A DNA stretch of 64,000 nucleotides, from contig NZ_JACVAJ010000002.1 in assembly GCF_014851815.1 (NCBI RefSeq), forward strand, positions 1,364,001-1,428,000, read 5' to 3'. Made by a program: the position numbers and the translations under genes. Shown here one piece after another: positions 16,575 to 23,940 of this stretch (position 1 is the first letter of the stretch; each line of letters starts with the position of its first letter). The notes under the pieces are model-generated. The model was given only the letters and a program-made list of their open reading frames with translations. It made no database searches and was not told the DNA's origin. This DNA is from Pseudoxanthomonas sp. PXM01. GTDB lineage: Bacteria; Pseudomonadota; Gammaproteobacteria; Xanthomonadales; Xanthomonadaceae.

Positions 16575-17732
16575 TCAGAGATAGCGCAGCCACGCCAGGT
16601 CGCGGCGACGGGCCTTCAATCGGGCGAAGGCGCGGGTCGCCGGATACAGCGCCAAGGCCAGGGCGACGGCCACCGGCAACAGCCAGCCGGCGTGGCCGAA
16701 GCCGAAATGCTCGCCCTGGTTCGCACCCCACGTCGCAACCGCCGCCACGTACAGCAGCTTGAGCACGTACAGGTGCAGCAGGTAGAAGAACATCGGCGCA
16801 CCGCCGAGTGTCGCCAAGGGCACCAGCCTCGCCGCCCACTGCCGCTGCTCGAACAACCTCAGCAGCAACAACGACGTGCCCAGCGTCAACGCCAGGAACA
16901 GCAGCGACGGCGGATACTTGGTGACATTGAAGTACGCCATCAGCGTGCGGACACGATCGGCAGCCACGTGCCACGGCGCATCGCCGTAGACATCGAGCGC
17001 CCGCAGCACGAAGAAGACCGCCAGCGACGCGGCACCCCAGGCAAGCAGGCGGCGATGGCGCAATGACGGCGCCATCGTCGTCCCGAACCAGGGCCCGGCG
17101 GCATAGCCCAGCGCGATCACGCCAATCCACGGCAGCACCGGGTACGACGTGCGCAGCCTGAGCGCGCCGTCGGAAATCACGATCCAGTCGCGCTGATGCA
17201 GGATCGACCACAGCGCGTGCCCGAAGGGACCCTCAAGACGGACGTCGTCGAGCAGGTTGTGGCCCGCGATCACCCCCAATCCGGCCGCCACCAGCACGCC
17301 CCGGGGCAACCAGAGCAGTGCGGCCAGCGCCAGCATCGACAGCCCGATGGCCCAGATCACCTGCAGATACACCGTCTGCGGCGGCAACTCGAACGTCCAC
17401 GCGAAATTGACCAGTGTCAGTTCCAGCACGAGCAGGAACACGCCGCGCTTGGCCAGGAAGGCGGCCGTCGCCACGCGTGGCCGTGGCTGCCGCTGGCCAT
17501 ACAGCCACGCGGACAGGCCGGTGAGGAAGACGAACGCCGGCGCACAGAGATGGGCGCCCAGGCGGAAGACGAACAACAGGGGCGAGACACTGTCGACGTC
17601 GACCGGATCGGAGACCTGCATGTGCAGGAAGAAGGTCTCGCGCACGTGATCGAGCAGCATCAACAGCATGACCAGCCCGCGCAATTGATCGATCGAGGTG
17701 AGGCGCGCGGATGGCGCTGGCGGGGCAGTCAT
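16575..17732 (-). CDS. DUF1624 / heparan-alpha-glucosaminide N-acetyltransferase-like membrane protein
   Basis: A 385-residue membrane protein with roughly ten helices. The N-terminal block SIDQLRGLVMLLMLLDHVRETF carries the Asp and His that define the DUF1624 acyltransferase-like family, related to YeiB and to human HGSNAT. Such proteins are thought to move acyl groups across the membrane to sugars, but no substrate is known for bacterial members. It is convergent with yajQ and divergent from the DUF1415 gene across a 118-base AT-rich gap that probably contains both promoters. Confidence 0.83.
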   Translation of the reverse strand: MTAPPAPSARLTSIDQLRGLVMLLMLLDHVRETFFLHMQVSDPVDVDSVSPLLFVFRLGAHLCAPAFVFLTGLSAWLYGQRQPRPRVATAAFLAKRGVFLLVLELTLVNFAWTFELPPQTVYLQVIWAIGLSMLALAALLWLPRGVLVAAGLGVIAGHNLLDDVRLEGPFGHALWSILHQRDWIVISDGALRLRTSYPVLPWIGVIALGYAAGPWFGTTMAPSLRHRRLLAWGAASLAVFFVLRALDVYGDAPWHVAADRVRTLMAYFNVTKYPPSLLFLALTLGTSLLLLRLFEQRQWAARLVPLATLGGAPMFFYLLHLYVLKLLYVAAVATWGANQGEHFGFGHAGWLLPVAVALALALYPATRAFARLKARRRDLAWLRYL

Positions 17733-17850
17733 GAAACAACGATGCTCATATCGACTGTTATTCTATAACAAAACTATCCGGTGCAGGCATTTCAGAAGCA
17801 CGCCAGCCTCCCGACCTTTAGACTTCCCGCCCCGCTCTTCATGCATCTCC

Positions 17851-18405
17851 ATGGCTGACCCTATCCCACCGACCGAAGACCCGATCGACGCGACACGCCG
17901 CTGGGTGGAGCGCGCCGTGATCGGCCTGAACCTGTGCCCGTTCGCCAAGGCGGTGTACGTGAAGCAGCAGGTCCGCTTCGTGCTGAGCGATGCCAGCACT
18001 CCGGAAGCGCTGCTGGAGGAACTGGCGGAAGAACTCGTGCTGTTGCGCGACACCGATCCCGAGCAGATCGACACCACGCTGATCGTGCATCCGGACGTGC
18101 TGGCCGACTTCCTGGACTACAACGATTTCCTCGAGAACGCCGACGCGGCCGTCGAGGCGCTCGACCTGCAGGGCGAGATCCAGGTCGCCAGCTTCCACCC
18201 GAACTACCAGTTCGCCGGCACCATGCCGGACGACATCAGCAACTACACCAACCGCTCGCCCTACCCCACCCTGCACCTGCTGCGCGAAGCCAGCATCGAC
18301 CGCGCAGTGGAGGCCTTCCCGGACCCCGACGTGATCGTCGAGCGCAACGTGAAAACACTGGATGCGCTGGGGCATGCGGGGTGGGAGAAGCTGTTCGCCG
18401 AGTAG
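17851..18405 (+). CDS. DUF1415 protein
   Basis: A 184-residue soluble protein. It contains the diagnostic WVERAVIGLNLCPFAKAV motif of DUF1415 near residues 18-35, then LIVHPDVLADFLDYNDFL and ASFHPNYQFAGTMPDD. The role of the family is unknown; the conserved Cys in NLCPFA could bind metal or act in redox chemistry, which is speculation. The ATG at 17851 is preferred because the upstream frame is not protein-like. A REP element follows 39 bases after the stop. Confidence 0.88.
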   Translation: MADPIPPTEDPIDATRRWVERAVIGLNLCPFAKAVYVKQQVRFVLSDASTPEALLEELAEELVLLRDTDPEQIDTTLIVHPDVLADFLDYNDFLENADAAVEALDLQGEIQVASFHPNYQFAGTMPDDISNYTNRSPYPTLHLLREASIDRAVEAFPDPDVIVERNVKTLDALGHAGWEKLFAE

Positions 18406-18443
18406 CGAAGCAGCCCGTGATGTCGGGTGTGGGGATGTCGGGC

Positions 18444-18467
18444 GTGGGAGCGACGTGAGTCGCGATG
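18444..18467 (+). repeat. REP element, left flank of RAYT
   Basis: GTGGGAGCGACGTGAGTCGC begins at 18444-18445 and folds as GCGAC/GTCGC around GTGA. An inverted near-copy lies at 19041-19064, on the other side of the transposase gene. Confidence 0.85.
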
Positions 18468-18493
18468 CTTTTGCTTCTCCATCGCGGGAAGAA

Positions 18494-18946
18494 TCAAAGC
18501 CAGACCGCATCCCACCACGGATATTGCCCCACGCTTCGCGCAAGACCGGCACGCAACGGATTGGCCACGATGTAACGTGCCGCCGCCAACACCGCAGGCC
18601 CGTTCCGCAACGAGCGATCATGAAATCCCTTCTCCCATATGCTCCCGGCATCGGGATGGTGCCGACGGATCATCCTGGCGCTATTGGATTTCAACCGCTG
18701 CACGGTGGTCGATAGGTCGTCCATCGTCCCAAGCTCGATCACGCCATGCCAATGGTCCGGCATCAACACCCAGCACAACAGCCGAGACCGGTACCAGAGC
18801 CGAGCTGCCGTGATGGCGCGACAAGCGTCGCTTGCCCTATCCGATTGATCGAACAGCCGACGGCGATCCACCGTGGTGAATGTCACCAGGTAGGCCTGAC
18901 CCGGCATCGAGAAGCGGCCTTTCCCAAGCTCCGAGTATCCCGACAT
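18494..18946 (-). CDS. REP-associated tyrosine transposase (RAYT), IS200/IS605-like
   Basis: A 150-residue single-domain HUH transposase. The metal-binding HxH pair is in MPDHWHGVI (His65, His67), the catalytic Tyr is Tyr125 in AARYIVANPLRAGL, and WEKGFHDR is the usual RAYT block. RAYTs cut single-stranded REP hairpins and are thought to spread them without being mobile themselves. All key residues are present, so it looks active. It lies between two REP copies in opposite orientation, the classic arrangement. Its Shine-Dalgarno GGGAGC resembles the GTGGGAGC head of the flanking REPs, so it may have come from a degenerate copy. Confidence 0.93.
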   Translation of the reverse strand: MSGYSELGKGRFSMPGQAYLVTFTTVDRRRLFDQSDRASDACRAITAARLWYRSRLLCWVLMPDHWHGVIELGTMDDLSTTVQRLKSNSARMIRRHHPDAGSIWEKGFHDRSLRNGPAVLAAARYIVANPLRAGLARSVGQYPWWDAVWL

Positions 18947-19040
18947 GCCGACGCTCCCGTGAGAGAGGTAAGCATGGCAAGCGCTAGAGCGATCGCCATC
19001 AGCGATTTACCCGGAGACACCTCGGAGTTCTGGCCAAAGG

Positions 19041-19064
19041 CTTCGCGACTTACGTCGCTACCAC
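19041..19064 (-). repeat. REP element, right flank of RAYT (inverted)
   Basis: On the minus strand it reads GTGGTAGCGACGTAAGTCGC then GAAG, differing from the left copy at only a few positions and keeping the GCGAC/GTCGC stem. It ends 2 bases before the HAD gene stop. Confidence 0.85.
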
Positions 19065-19065
19065 A

Positions 19066-19758
19066 TCAGATATCCGCGTGCGCTGCCAGCCGCTGCTCCA
19101 GCAGCAAACGTGCATCGTCCAGCGATGGCAGGATCAGATGACCCAACGCGCGCACGGCGTCATCGGGCTCGAGCAGGTCGGGGATCTGGATCGGGTACAT
19201 GCCGGCGGCCAGCGCAGCGCGCACGCCGGTCGGTGAATCCTCCAGCACCAGGCATCGCGTCGGGTCGGCGCCGAGCGAACGGGCGGCCAGCAGATAGACA
19301 TCGGGCGCAGGCTTCGGGTGTTCGACATCGCTGCTGGTGCACACGGCATCGAAGCGAGACAGCAGGCCCGAAGCCTCCAGCTTCTTCAACGCCAGCGGTC
19401 GTCGCGTCGAGGTGGCGACGGCTCGCGGAATGCCGCGAGCCTGCAGGAAATCCAGCATCGCGAGGATACCCGGGCGATGCGGCACGCCGGCTGCGACTAC
19501 CGCGTCGTAGAGCACGTGCGAGCGCTGCAGGATGAGGTCGCGCTGCGTCTCGCCGACCGCTTCGTCCAGCAGATGCCGGCACACCGCTTCGCTGTGGCCA
19601 ACCATCGACAGCCACAGCACGTCGGGCAGGTCATGGCCGAGCTCGCGCGCCGCGTCCGCCAGGCAGCCGATGATGGCGCGCTCGCTGTCCAGCATCAGTC
19701 CGTCCATGTCGAAGATCACCGCCACCGGCGTGAACAGCAGCGACACGGGCGTCGTCAT
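19066..19758 (-). CDS. HAD-superfamily phosphatase, beta-PGM-like subfamily
   Basis: A 230-residue haloacid-dehalogenase-fold hydrolase. Motif I is VIFDMDGLMLDSE (nucleophile Asp and general-acid Asp), motif II ATSTRR, and motifs III/IV around KPAPDVYLLAA and VLEDSPTGVRAAL. A helical cap inserted after motif I makes it a subclass-IA enzyme, acting on a small phosphorylated metabolite such as a sugar phosphate. The ATG at 19758 overlaps the stop of the RsuA gene by 4 bases (ATGA), so the two are translationally coupled. Substrate is not predictable. Confidence 0.9.
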   Translation of the reverse strand: MTTPVSLLFTPVAVIFDMDGLMLDSERAIIGCLADAARELGHDLPDVLWLSMVGHSEAVCRHLLDEAVGETQRDLILQRSHVLYDAVVAAGVPHRPGILAMLDFLQARGIPRAVATSTRRPLALKKLEASGLLSRFDAVCTSSDVEHPKPAPDVYLLAARSLGADPTRCLVLEDSPTGVRAALAAGMYPIQIPDLLEPDDAVRALGHLILPSLDDARLLLEQRLAAHADI

Positions 19759-20462
19759 GCCGCCGTTCCGAACAGCCGCTGCAGATCGTCTTCGTCGAGG
19801 ATCCGCCACTCGCCCGGGGCCAGACCATCCAGCGTCAACCCGCCGACACGGCTGCGATGCAACGCCTCGACATGATTGCCGACCGCCGCGAACATGCGGC
19901 GTACCTGGTGGTAGCGACCTTCCGTCAGCGTCAGGTGGGCATGACGCGGATCCACCACCTCCAGACCGGCGGGTGCCAGCGGCGTCTGCTCGGATTCCAG
20001 CATCAGTGTGCCGCTGGCGAAGATCGCGCCCTCGTCGCCGCGCAGGTCCTGCGCCAGCGTGGCGTCGTATACCTTCGGCAGATTGGCCTTCGGCGAGATG
20101 ATCCGGTGCAGCAGCCCACCATCGTCGGTGAGCAACAGCAGACCGCTCGTCTCGCGATCGAGTCGCCCCACCGTGGACAGCACCGGCGAACGATCGCGGA
20201 AACGCGAAGGAAACAGGTCATAGACGATGCGGCCGGTGTCCTTGGTCGAACAGGTGTAGCCCACCGGCTTGTGCAACAGGATGGCCAGTCCAGGTGCGGG
20301 ATCGAGCGGCTCGCCATCGATGCGGATGGCGTCGTGGTCGACCGGATCGTCGGCATACAACACCTCGCCGTCGGCATCGGTGATGCGGCCCTCGCGGAAC
20401 ATCCACTGCACCTGCTTGCGGCTGCCGTAGCCGAGGTTGGCGATGTGCTTGACGATCTTCAT
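19755..20462 (-). CDS. rsuA: 16S rRNA pseudouridine(516) synthase, RsuA family
   Basis: A 235-residue enzyme with an N-terminal S4 RNA-binding domain (IANLGYGSRKQVQWMFREG) and a pseudouridine synthase domain with the catalytic Asp in GRLDRETSGLLLLT and the GRYHQVRRMFAAVGN block. RsuA isomerises uridine 516 of 16S rRNA; the length and motifs match RsuA better than RluB/E/F, although exact target assignment is by homology only. It follows the methyltransferase gene by 4 bases and overlaps the HAD gene, giving a three-gene unit. Confidence 0.9.
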   Translation of the reverse strand: MKIVKHIANLGYGSRKQVQWMFREGRITDADGEVLYADDPVDHDAIRIDGEPLDPAPGLAILLHKPVGYTCSTKDTGRIVYDLFPSRFRDRSPVLSTVGRLDRETSGLLLLTDDGGLLHRIISPKANLPKVYDATLAQDLRGDEGAIFASGTLMLESEQTPLAPAGLEVVDPRHAHLTLTEGRYHQVRRMFAAVGNHVEALHRSRVGGLTLDGLAPGEWRILDEDDLQRLFGTAA

Positions 20463-20466
20463 GCGC

Positions 20467-21528
20467 TCAGCGCCTCGCCTTGGTGGCTGCGATCACCTTG
20501 AAGCCATCGCGTTCGCCGGCCACCCGGATCTCGCCGAAACTGTCGTTCAAGGTCTGCTCGTACGGCAGGTGGCGGTTGGCGACCAGCCACAGCCGGCCAC
20601 CCGGCTTCAGTGCGGCCGCGGCGGCCGTGATGAAGCGCTGGCCGATGTCGGGACGGTCCGCGCGGCTTTGCGTGTGGAATGGCGGATTGCTGACGATGAA
20701 GTCGTAACGCTCCGGCAAACCCCCGGTCACGTCGTGCCAGCGGAAATCGATGCGTACGGAGGAGGCCGCCGCGCCCAGGTTCTCCTTCGCCAGGGACAAG
20801 GCACGTGCCTCTGCCTCGTAGAGATCGAGTGCGGTGATACCCGGGCAGCGTTCGAGCAGGGCCAGCGACAGGAAGCCCCAGCCGGCACCGAGATCGGCGC
20901 CATGGCCGGCGATATCGGCCGGCAGGCATTCGACTAGCAGCGCGGAGGCAGGATCGATGCGATTCCAGGCGAACACACCGGGCCGACTCAGGAAACGGCC
21001 GCCTTCGATGCGGCGTGGCGCATCGAGTGACGACCACTGCTTCAGCAGCGCTTCGCCCGTGCCCTCGCCCAACGGCCGCGTCCAGAACGTGCGACAGTGG
21101 AACTTGGTCAGCGTGCCGGCGATACCCGTGAGCTGCTTCAGGTCCGCCTCGCCCGACTTCGCGCCTTCGTTGTTGGTCATCGCCGCAACGACGATACCGC
21201 CGGGCGCAGCGAGCTGCACGGCGCGCGCCAGCAGTGCGCGCGCTTCCTCGCGCTGTCGCGGCGGCAGCACCAGTACGAGGGGATAACGCACACCGTCTTC
21301 CGCGGCATCCGCGACCACGCGCAAGCCCGCGCGCTCCAACAGTTCGGCATCGGGACGGAAACTCTGTTCGCACACAAGCGATGCAAGCGGAAACTGCCTC
21401 AGCGCCGCGCCATCGCGTGCGCGCAGGAACAGCACCGGCCCGGAAGGCCAAGCGAGCTGGCCCTGCGCGAAGGGCAGCATCAACGCATCAAGGGCGGGAT
21501 CGGAGAATCGGGAGGCCACGGCATGCAC
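20467..21528 (-). CDS. RsmC/RlmG-type class I methyltransferase
   Basis: A 353-residue SAM-dependent methyltransferase. It has an N-terminal degenerate methyltransferase-like half (residues ~1-160) and a catalytic C-terminal half with SAM motif I GHGADLGAGWGFLSLALL and the N6/N2-amino-methyltransferase motif IVSNPPFH. The two-half layout and NPPF motif are characteristic of RsmC and RlmG, which methylate guanines in ribosomal RNA. Neighbouring rsuA supports an rRNA-modification role. The start is taken as GTG at 21528, since the frame upstream is not family-like and no ATG fits; this choice is moderately sure. Confidence 0.85.
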   Translation of the reverse strand: MHAVASRFSDPALDALMLPFAQGQLAWPSGPVLFLRARDGAALRQFPLASLVCEQSFRPDAELLERAGLRVVADAAEDGVRYPLVLVLPPRQREEARALLARAVQLAAPGGIVVAAMTNNEGAKSGEADLKQLTGIAGTLTKFHCRTFWTRPLGEGTGEALLKQWSSLDAPRRIEGGRFLSRPGVFAWNRIDPASALLVECLPADIAGHGADLGAGWGFLSLALLERCPGITALDLYEAEARALSLAKENLGAAASSVRIDFRWHDVTGGLPERYDFIVSNPPFHTQSRADRPDIGQRFITAAAAALKPGGRLWLVANRHLPYEQTLNDSFGEIRVAGERDGFKVIAATKARR

Positions 21529-21621
21529 GCAACGAGAAAGAGGACGCCATTCTAGCGACACGCCCTTCGCTCCATTCGTTGATGCCGCCTGTCGGCCTTT
21601 CGAAAAAAAGTGAAAAAAGTG

Positions 21622-21680
21622 TTGCGCTCCACATTCAAGCGGCGTATCGTGCGCGCCCGTCGGCCCCGTGGCCGTTTTTT
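21622..21680 (+). promoter_or_regulatory. Promoter-like TTGCGC-17-TATCGT and early hairpin with T6
   Basis: A -35-like TTGCGC (21622-21627), a 17-base spacer and TATCGT (21645-21650) point rightward. Immediately after comes CGGCC-CCGT-GGCCG followed by six T (21661-21680), a small terminator-like hairpin at the very 5' end of the expected transcript. It lies 20 bases before the small reading frame at 21700. Confidence 0.5.
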
Positions 21681-21699
21681 CACCAGAAGATTTTTCATC

Positions 21700-21822
21700 A
21701 TGAAGCCCGCCTATTCCTTCGACAGCAAGCTTGCCCTGCAGCCATCGCGCTGCGGCATGGCGCTGCACGCGAATGGGTGCGACCTGCGCGATATAGAACG
21801 CGCGCGGCACCTGATCTTCTGA
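21700..21822 (+). CDS. Possible 40-residue peptide in front of the structured RNA region
   Basis: A 41-codon frame encoding a peptide that starts MKPAYSFDSKLALQPSRC and ends RHLIF. I do not recognise it. It contains two Cys, is mildly basic, has no signal peptide or membrane helix, and a weak purine-rich AGAAGA sits 9 bases before the ATG. A strong hairpin and a terminator follow the stop directly, which resembles either a stand-alone small gene or a leader-peptide/attenuator unit. The frame can be extended upstream to a GTG at 21610, but that would precede the predicted transcription start. It could also be a chance frame. Confidence 0.4.
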   Translation: MKPAYSFDSKLALQPSRCGMALHANGCDLRDIERARHLIF

Positions 21823-21839
21823 CATCCGGCTGACTCCCA

Positions 21840-21913
21840 GGGAGATCGGCCACCCCGATCTCCCGAGGAACGCGAACGCCCTCGGGTCGCACGTCCCGGG
21901 GGCGTTTTGTTTT
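21840..21913 (+). terminator. Hairpin / alternative hairpin / terminator series (attenuator-like)
   Basis: Three overlapping stems are visible. P1: GGGAGATCGG (21840-21849) with CCGATCTCCC (21855-21864). P2: CCCGAGG (21862-21868) with CCTCGGG (21880-21886). P3: AACGCCC..CGGG (21875-21886) with CCCG..GGGCGTT (21895-21906), then TTGTTTT. P3 is a good Rho-independent terminator. P2 shares bases with both P1 and P3, so it could serve as an anti-terminator. The terminator is clear; regulation by switching is inference. Confidence 0.65.
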
Positions 21914-22253
21914 CAGCGTTCGCGGAGGATGCGCATGCATCGACCAGGTTCCATCCATTCCACCACGGAAGTTTCTTTCCGCCCTGGAGCATCCGGGTAG
22001 CGCGTCCGCGCGCCCCGAGGCAGGGGCGCGGCTGCGACCGGCGCATGTGCGCTGCGTTGTGATGCTTCGACGCGAGCGGCGCGGGGAATGGACACCACAC
22101 ACGGGCGCTCTGCGCCTGCACGAATTGCCGGTTGGCGACAGCCGGCAATGCGGAGCATCGATCGAACACGCTACAGCGGTACGGGTTTGTATCCCGTCCG
22201 GTGCGCGCGGCGCTGCCGTGGCGTATGCCGAAGCGTGGGACATGGTGTTCCCC
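21914..22253 (+). other. Structured non-coding region upstream of the tRNA-like elements
   Basis: No convincing reading frame on either strand. Stable hairpins include GGCGC-TCT-GCGCC near 22104-22116, ATTGCCGG (22124-22131) with CCGGCAAT (22142-22149) around a 10-base loop, and CATGG/CCATG at about 22241-22255. A T-arm-like hairpin ACGGG-TTTGTAT-CCCGT lies at 22181-22197, with a seven-base loop of T-arm size but not the TTCRANY consensus. These suggest a folded RNA, possibly a degenerate third tRNA-like unit. Confidence 0.45.
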
Positions 22254-22320
22254 ATGACGATGGCCGAATGGTTAGGCACCAGCGAAAGCTGGGCAAGCCG
22301 GTTCGATTCCGGTACGTCAC
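22254..22320 (+). ncRNA. tRNA-like RNA with GAAA tetraloop in place of the anticodon loop
   Basis: The segment follows tRNA geometry position by position. Acceptor strands 22254-22260 and 22314-22320 form 5 of 7 pairs (TGACG/CGTCA). T8-G9 follow, then a D arm GCC-GAATGGTTA-GGC (22263-22277) with the invariant GG of the D loop, then stem CCAGC/GCTGG (22279-22292) closed by GAAA instead of a 7-base anticodon loop, a 4-base variable region, and a canonical T arm GCCGG-TTCGATT-CCGGT (22297-22313). No CCA is encoded. It cannot decode, so it is best seen as a tRNA mimic, reminiscent of the tRNA-like modules of bacterial Y RNAs that accompany RtcB operons. It abuts the next element without a gap. 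Confidence 0.6.
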
Positions 22321-22393
22321 CTCTGGATAGCTCAGACGGTTAGAGCATCGGTTTCAGATACCGAGTGTCGCGGGTTCGACTCCCGCTCCAACG
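22321..22393 (+). ncRNA. tRNA-like RNA, class I fold with CAG anticodon position
   Basis: A second cloverleaf starts at the next base. T8-A9, D arm GCTC-AGACGGTTA-GAGC (22330-22346), anticodon arm TCGGT-TTCAGAT-ACCGA (22348-22364) with CAG at positions 34-36, a 5-base variable loop and a perfect T arm GCGGG-TTCGACT-CCCGC (22370-22386). The acceptor stem has 5 of 7 pairs with two adjacent mismatches, and the 3' end reads CGCC rather than NCCA. CAG would be a leucine anticodon, yet tRNA-Leu needs a long variable arm, which is absent. It is therefore more likely a decayed tRNA or a dedicated tRNA mimic than a working tRNA-Leu. Confidence 0.65.
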
Positions 22394-22762
22394 CCTGCAA
22401 GGGCACTTGACCTGTCACGTCATGACACCGGGACGCAAGTCCCACCCAGGAAACGCCTCGTGCGGCGTGCCGGCTTCCCGCGATGGAGTGCAGGAAGACG
22501 GAACACCGCAGCGGGGACGGTGCCGGCACCGCGCCCTCGACGCGGATGCGCGAGACGTTCGATGCGATCCCAGGATCGCGTCGCCGCCACGAGGCTTCCG
22601 CCGACAGCGCCGGCTGTCCGCACCGCCTCCGTCCAGGGACGTTTCCACCTTCTTCCGCCAGCCGCATGTCGCGGCCGGCTTCCATCGTCGCGGGATTCGA
22701 TCCACCGCGGCGATGCCGACAAGCCGGATCGAACCACCAGAGCCAACAAGGAGAACAACGCC
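22394..22762 (+). other. Leader of the slipin-rtcB operon, non-coding
   Basis: This 369-base stretch shows no supportable gene. Right after the tRNA-like pair are a TGTCA/TGACA hairpin (22413-22427) and GGGAC-GCAA-GTCCC (22430-22443), another GNRA-capped stem. No sigma-54 -24/-12 element with correct spacing is seen, and no sigma-70 promoter is convincing. An AAGGAG Shine-Dalgarno at 22748-22753 serves the slipin gene. Confidence 0.5.
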
Positions 22763-23881
22763 ATGTTCTGGACCAAGAGGGTCGTGATCGGTGACGGCGA
22801 GCGCGGCCTGGTGTATCGCAACCGTCGGTTCGAGCGCGTGCTCGCACCCGGCGTGTACCGCTGGTTCGACCCGATGGGTCGCACCGAGGTACGCACCTTC
22901 AACATCGCCGCGCCGGAATACGCCGGCCACGACGTTGACGCACTGATCGTCGGCCTGGGCGAGCGCCTGGGCGAGACCTTCGTCTGCGCCGATATCGGGG
23001 TGGACCAGGTCGGCCTGGTGCTGAAGAACGGCAAGCTGGAAGACGTGCTGCCGCCCGGCACGCGGCGCCTGTACTGGATCGGCCTGGTGAAGGTCGAGGT
23101 GCAGGCGGTGACCCTCGCCTCGCTGGAGGTGGATGCCGCCGTCGCGCGTCGTCTGCGCCAGTTGGGCACGCTGTCGAAGCTGGCGGTCGTGGCCGAGGTG
23201 CCGGCGGAGTCCGCCGGTCTGGTGTTCATCGACGGCAAGCTCGAGCGCACGCTTGCGGCAGGCAGCTACGCCTTCTGGAACTTCCGGAAGAACGTGGTGG
23301 TGGATGTGGTCGACCTGCGCGTGCAGACGATCGAGGTATCGGGCCAGGAACTGTTGACCCGCGACAAGGTCAGCCTGCGCGTGAACCTGGCCGCGAGCAC
23401 CCGCGTCACCGACGTGGTGGCCTCGCGCACCAAGGTCGCCAAGGTCGGCGACTTCGTCTACCGCGAGCTGCAGTACGGCCTGCGCAGGGCGGTCTCCGCC
23501 AAGACGCTGGACGAGCTGCTGGGCGACAAGGCCTCGCTCGACGCCGACATCTTTGCGTACGTGCGCGGCCAGTTGAACGGCCTCGGCGTGGAGGTGCTGG
23601 GCGTGGGCGTGAAGGACGTGATCCTGCCGGGCGAGATGAAGGAGATCCTCAACGCGGTGGTGCAGGCGGAGAAGCAGGCGCAAGCCAACGTGATCCGTCG
23701 TCGCGAGGAGGCGAACGCCACGCGTTCCCTGCTCAACACCGCGAAGCTGATCGACGAGTCGCCGGTGCTGATGCGCCTGAAGGAGCTCGAGGCGCTGGAG
23801 AAGGTCACCGAGAAGATCGACAAGCTCACCGTGTTCGGCGGCCTGGATGGCGTGCTGAAGCAGCTGGTGACATTGAAGTAG
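22763..23881 (+). CDS. Slipin (SPFH/Band 7 protein) of the RtcB operon
   Basis: A 372-residue SPFH-domain protein. The C-terminal two thirds (about 145-345) hold the Band-7 core and the AEKQAQANVIRRREEANATR helix that drives oligomerisation. Typical slipins have an N-terminal membrane hairpin; here none is seen. Instead the short beta motif 'GLV..nGkler.L.pG.yrfw' occurs three times (residues 15-35, 84-105, 152-172). SPFH proteins build membrane-associated scaffolds. Slipin genes are known neighbours of rtcB in other bacteria, so a role in RNA repair or stress is likely but unproven. AAGGAG precedes the ATG at 9 bases. Confidence 0.9.
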   Translation: MFWTKRVVIGDGERGLVYRNRRFERVLAPGVYRWFDPMGRTEVRTFNIAAPEYAGHDVDALIVGLGERLGETFVCADIGVDQVGLVLKNGKLEDVLPPGTRRLYWIGLVKVEVQAVTLASLEVDAAVARRLRQLGTLSKLAVVAEVPAESAGLVFIDGKLERTLAAGSYAFWNFRKNVVVDVVDLRVQTIEVSGQELLTRDKVSLRVNLAASTRVTDVVASRTKVAKVGDFVYRELQYGLRRAVSAKTLDELLGDKASLDADIFAYVRGQLNGLGVEVLGVGVKDVILPGEMKEILNAVVQAEKQAQANVIRRREEANATRSLLNTAKLIDESPVLMRLKELEALEKVTEKIDKLTVFGGLDGVLKQLVTLK

Positions 23882-23940
23882 CAAGCCGGGGTGGCCGCAG
23901 GGACGCGGCTGCCACGGCCCCCAAGGACGAAGGACAACCC

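Noticed and set aside
21610-21699. Longer form of the small peptide from a GTG at 21610
   Set aside because: It would start before the predicted transcription start and run through a T6 hairpin; the added part is a low-complexity basic stretch.
22321-22393. A functional tRNA-Leu (anticodon CAG)
   Set aside because: The body is class I with a 5-base variable loop, the acceptor stem has two adjacent mismatches and the 3' end is not NCCA; a real tRNA-Leu needs a long variable arm.
22069-22762. A sigma-54 promoter for the rtcB operon, as in E. coli
   Set aside because: Several GG...GC pairs are visible (e.g. near 22134 and 22275), but the spacing is one base too short or too long, or the flanking bases do not fit; no RtcR gene is present.
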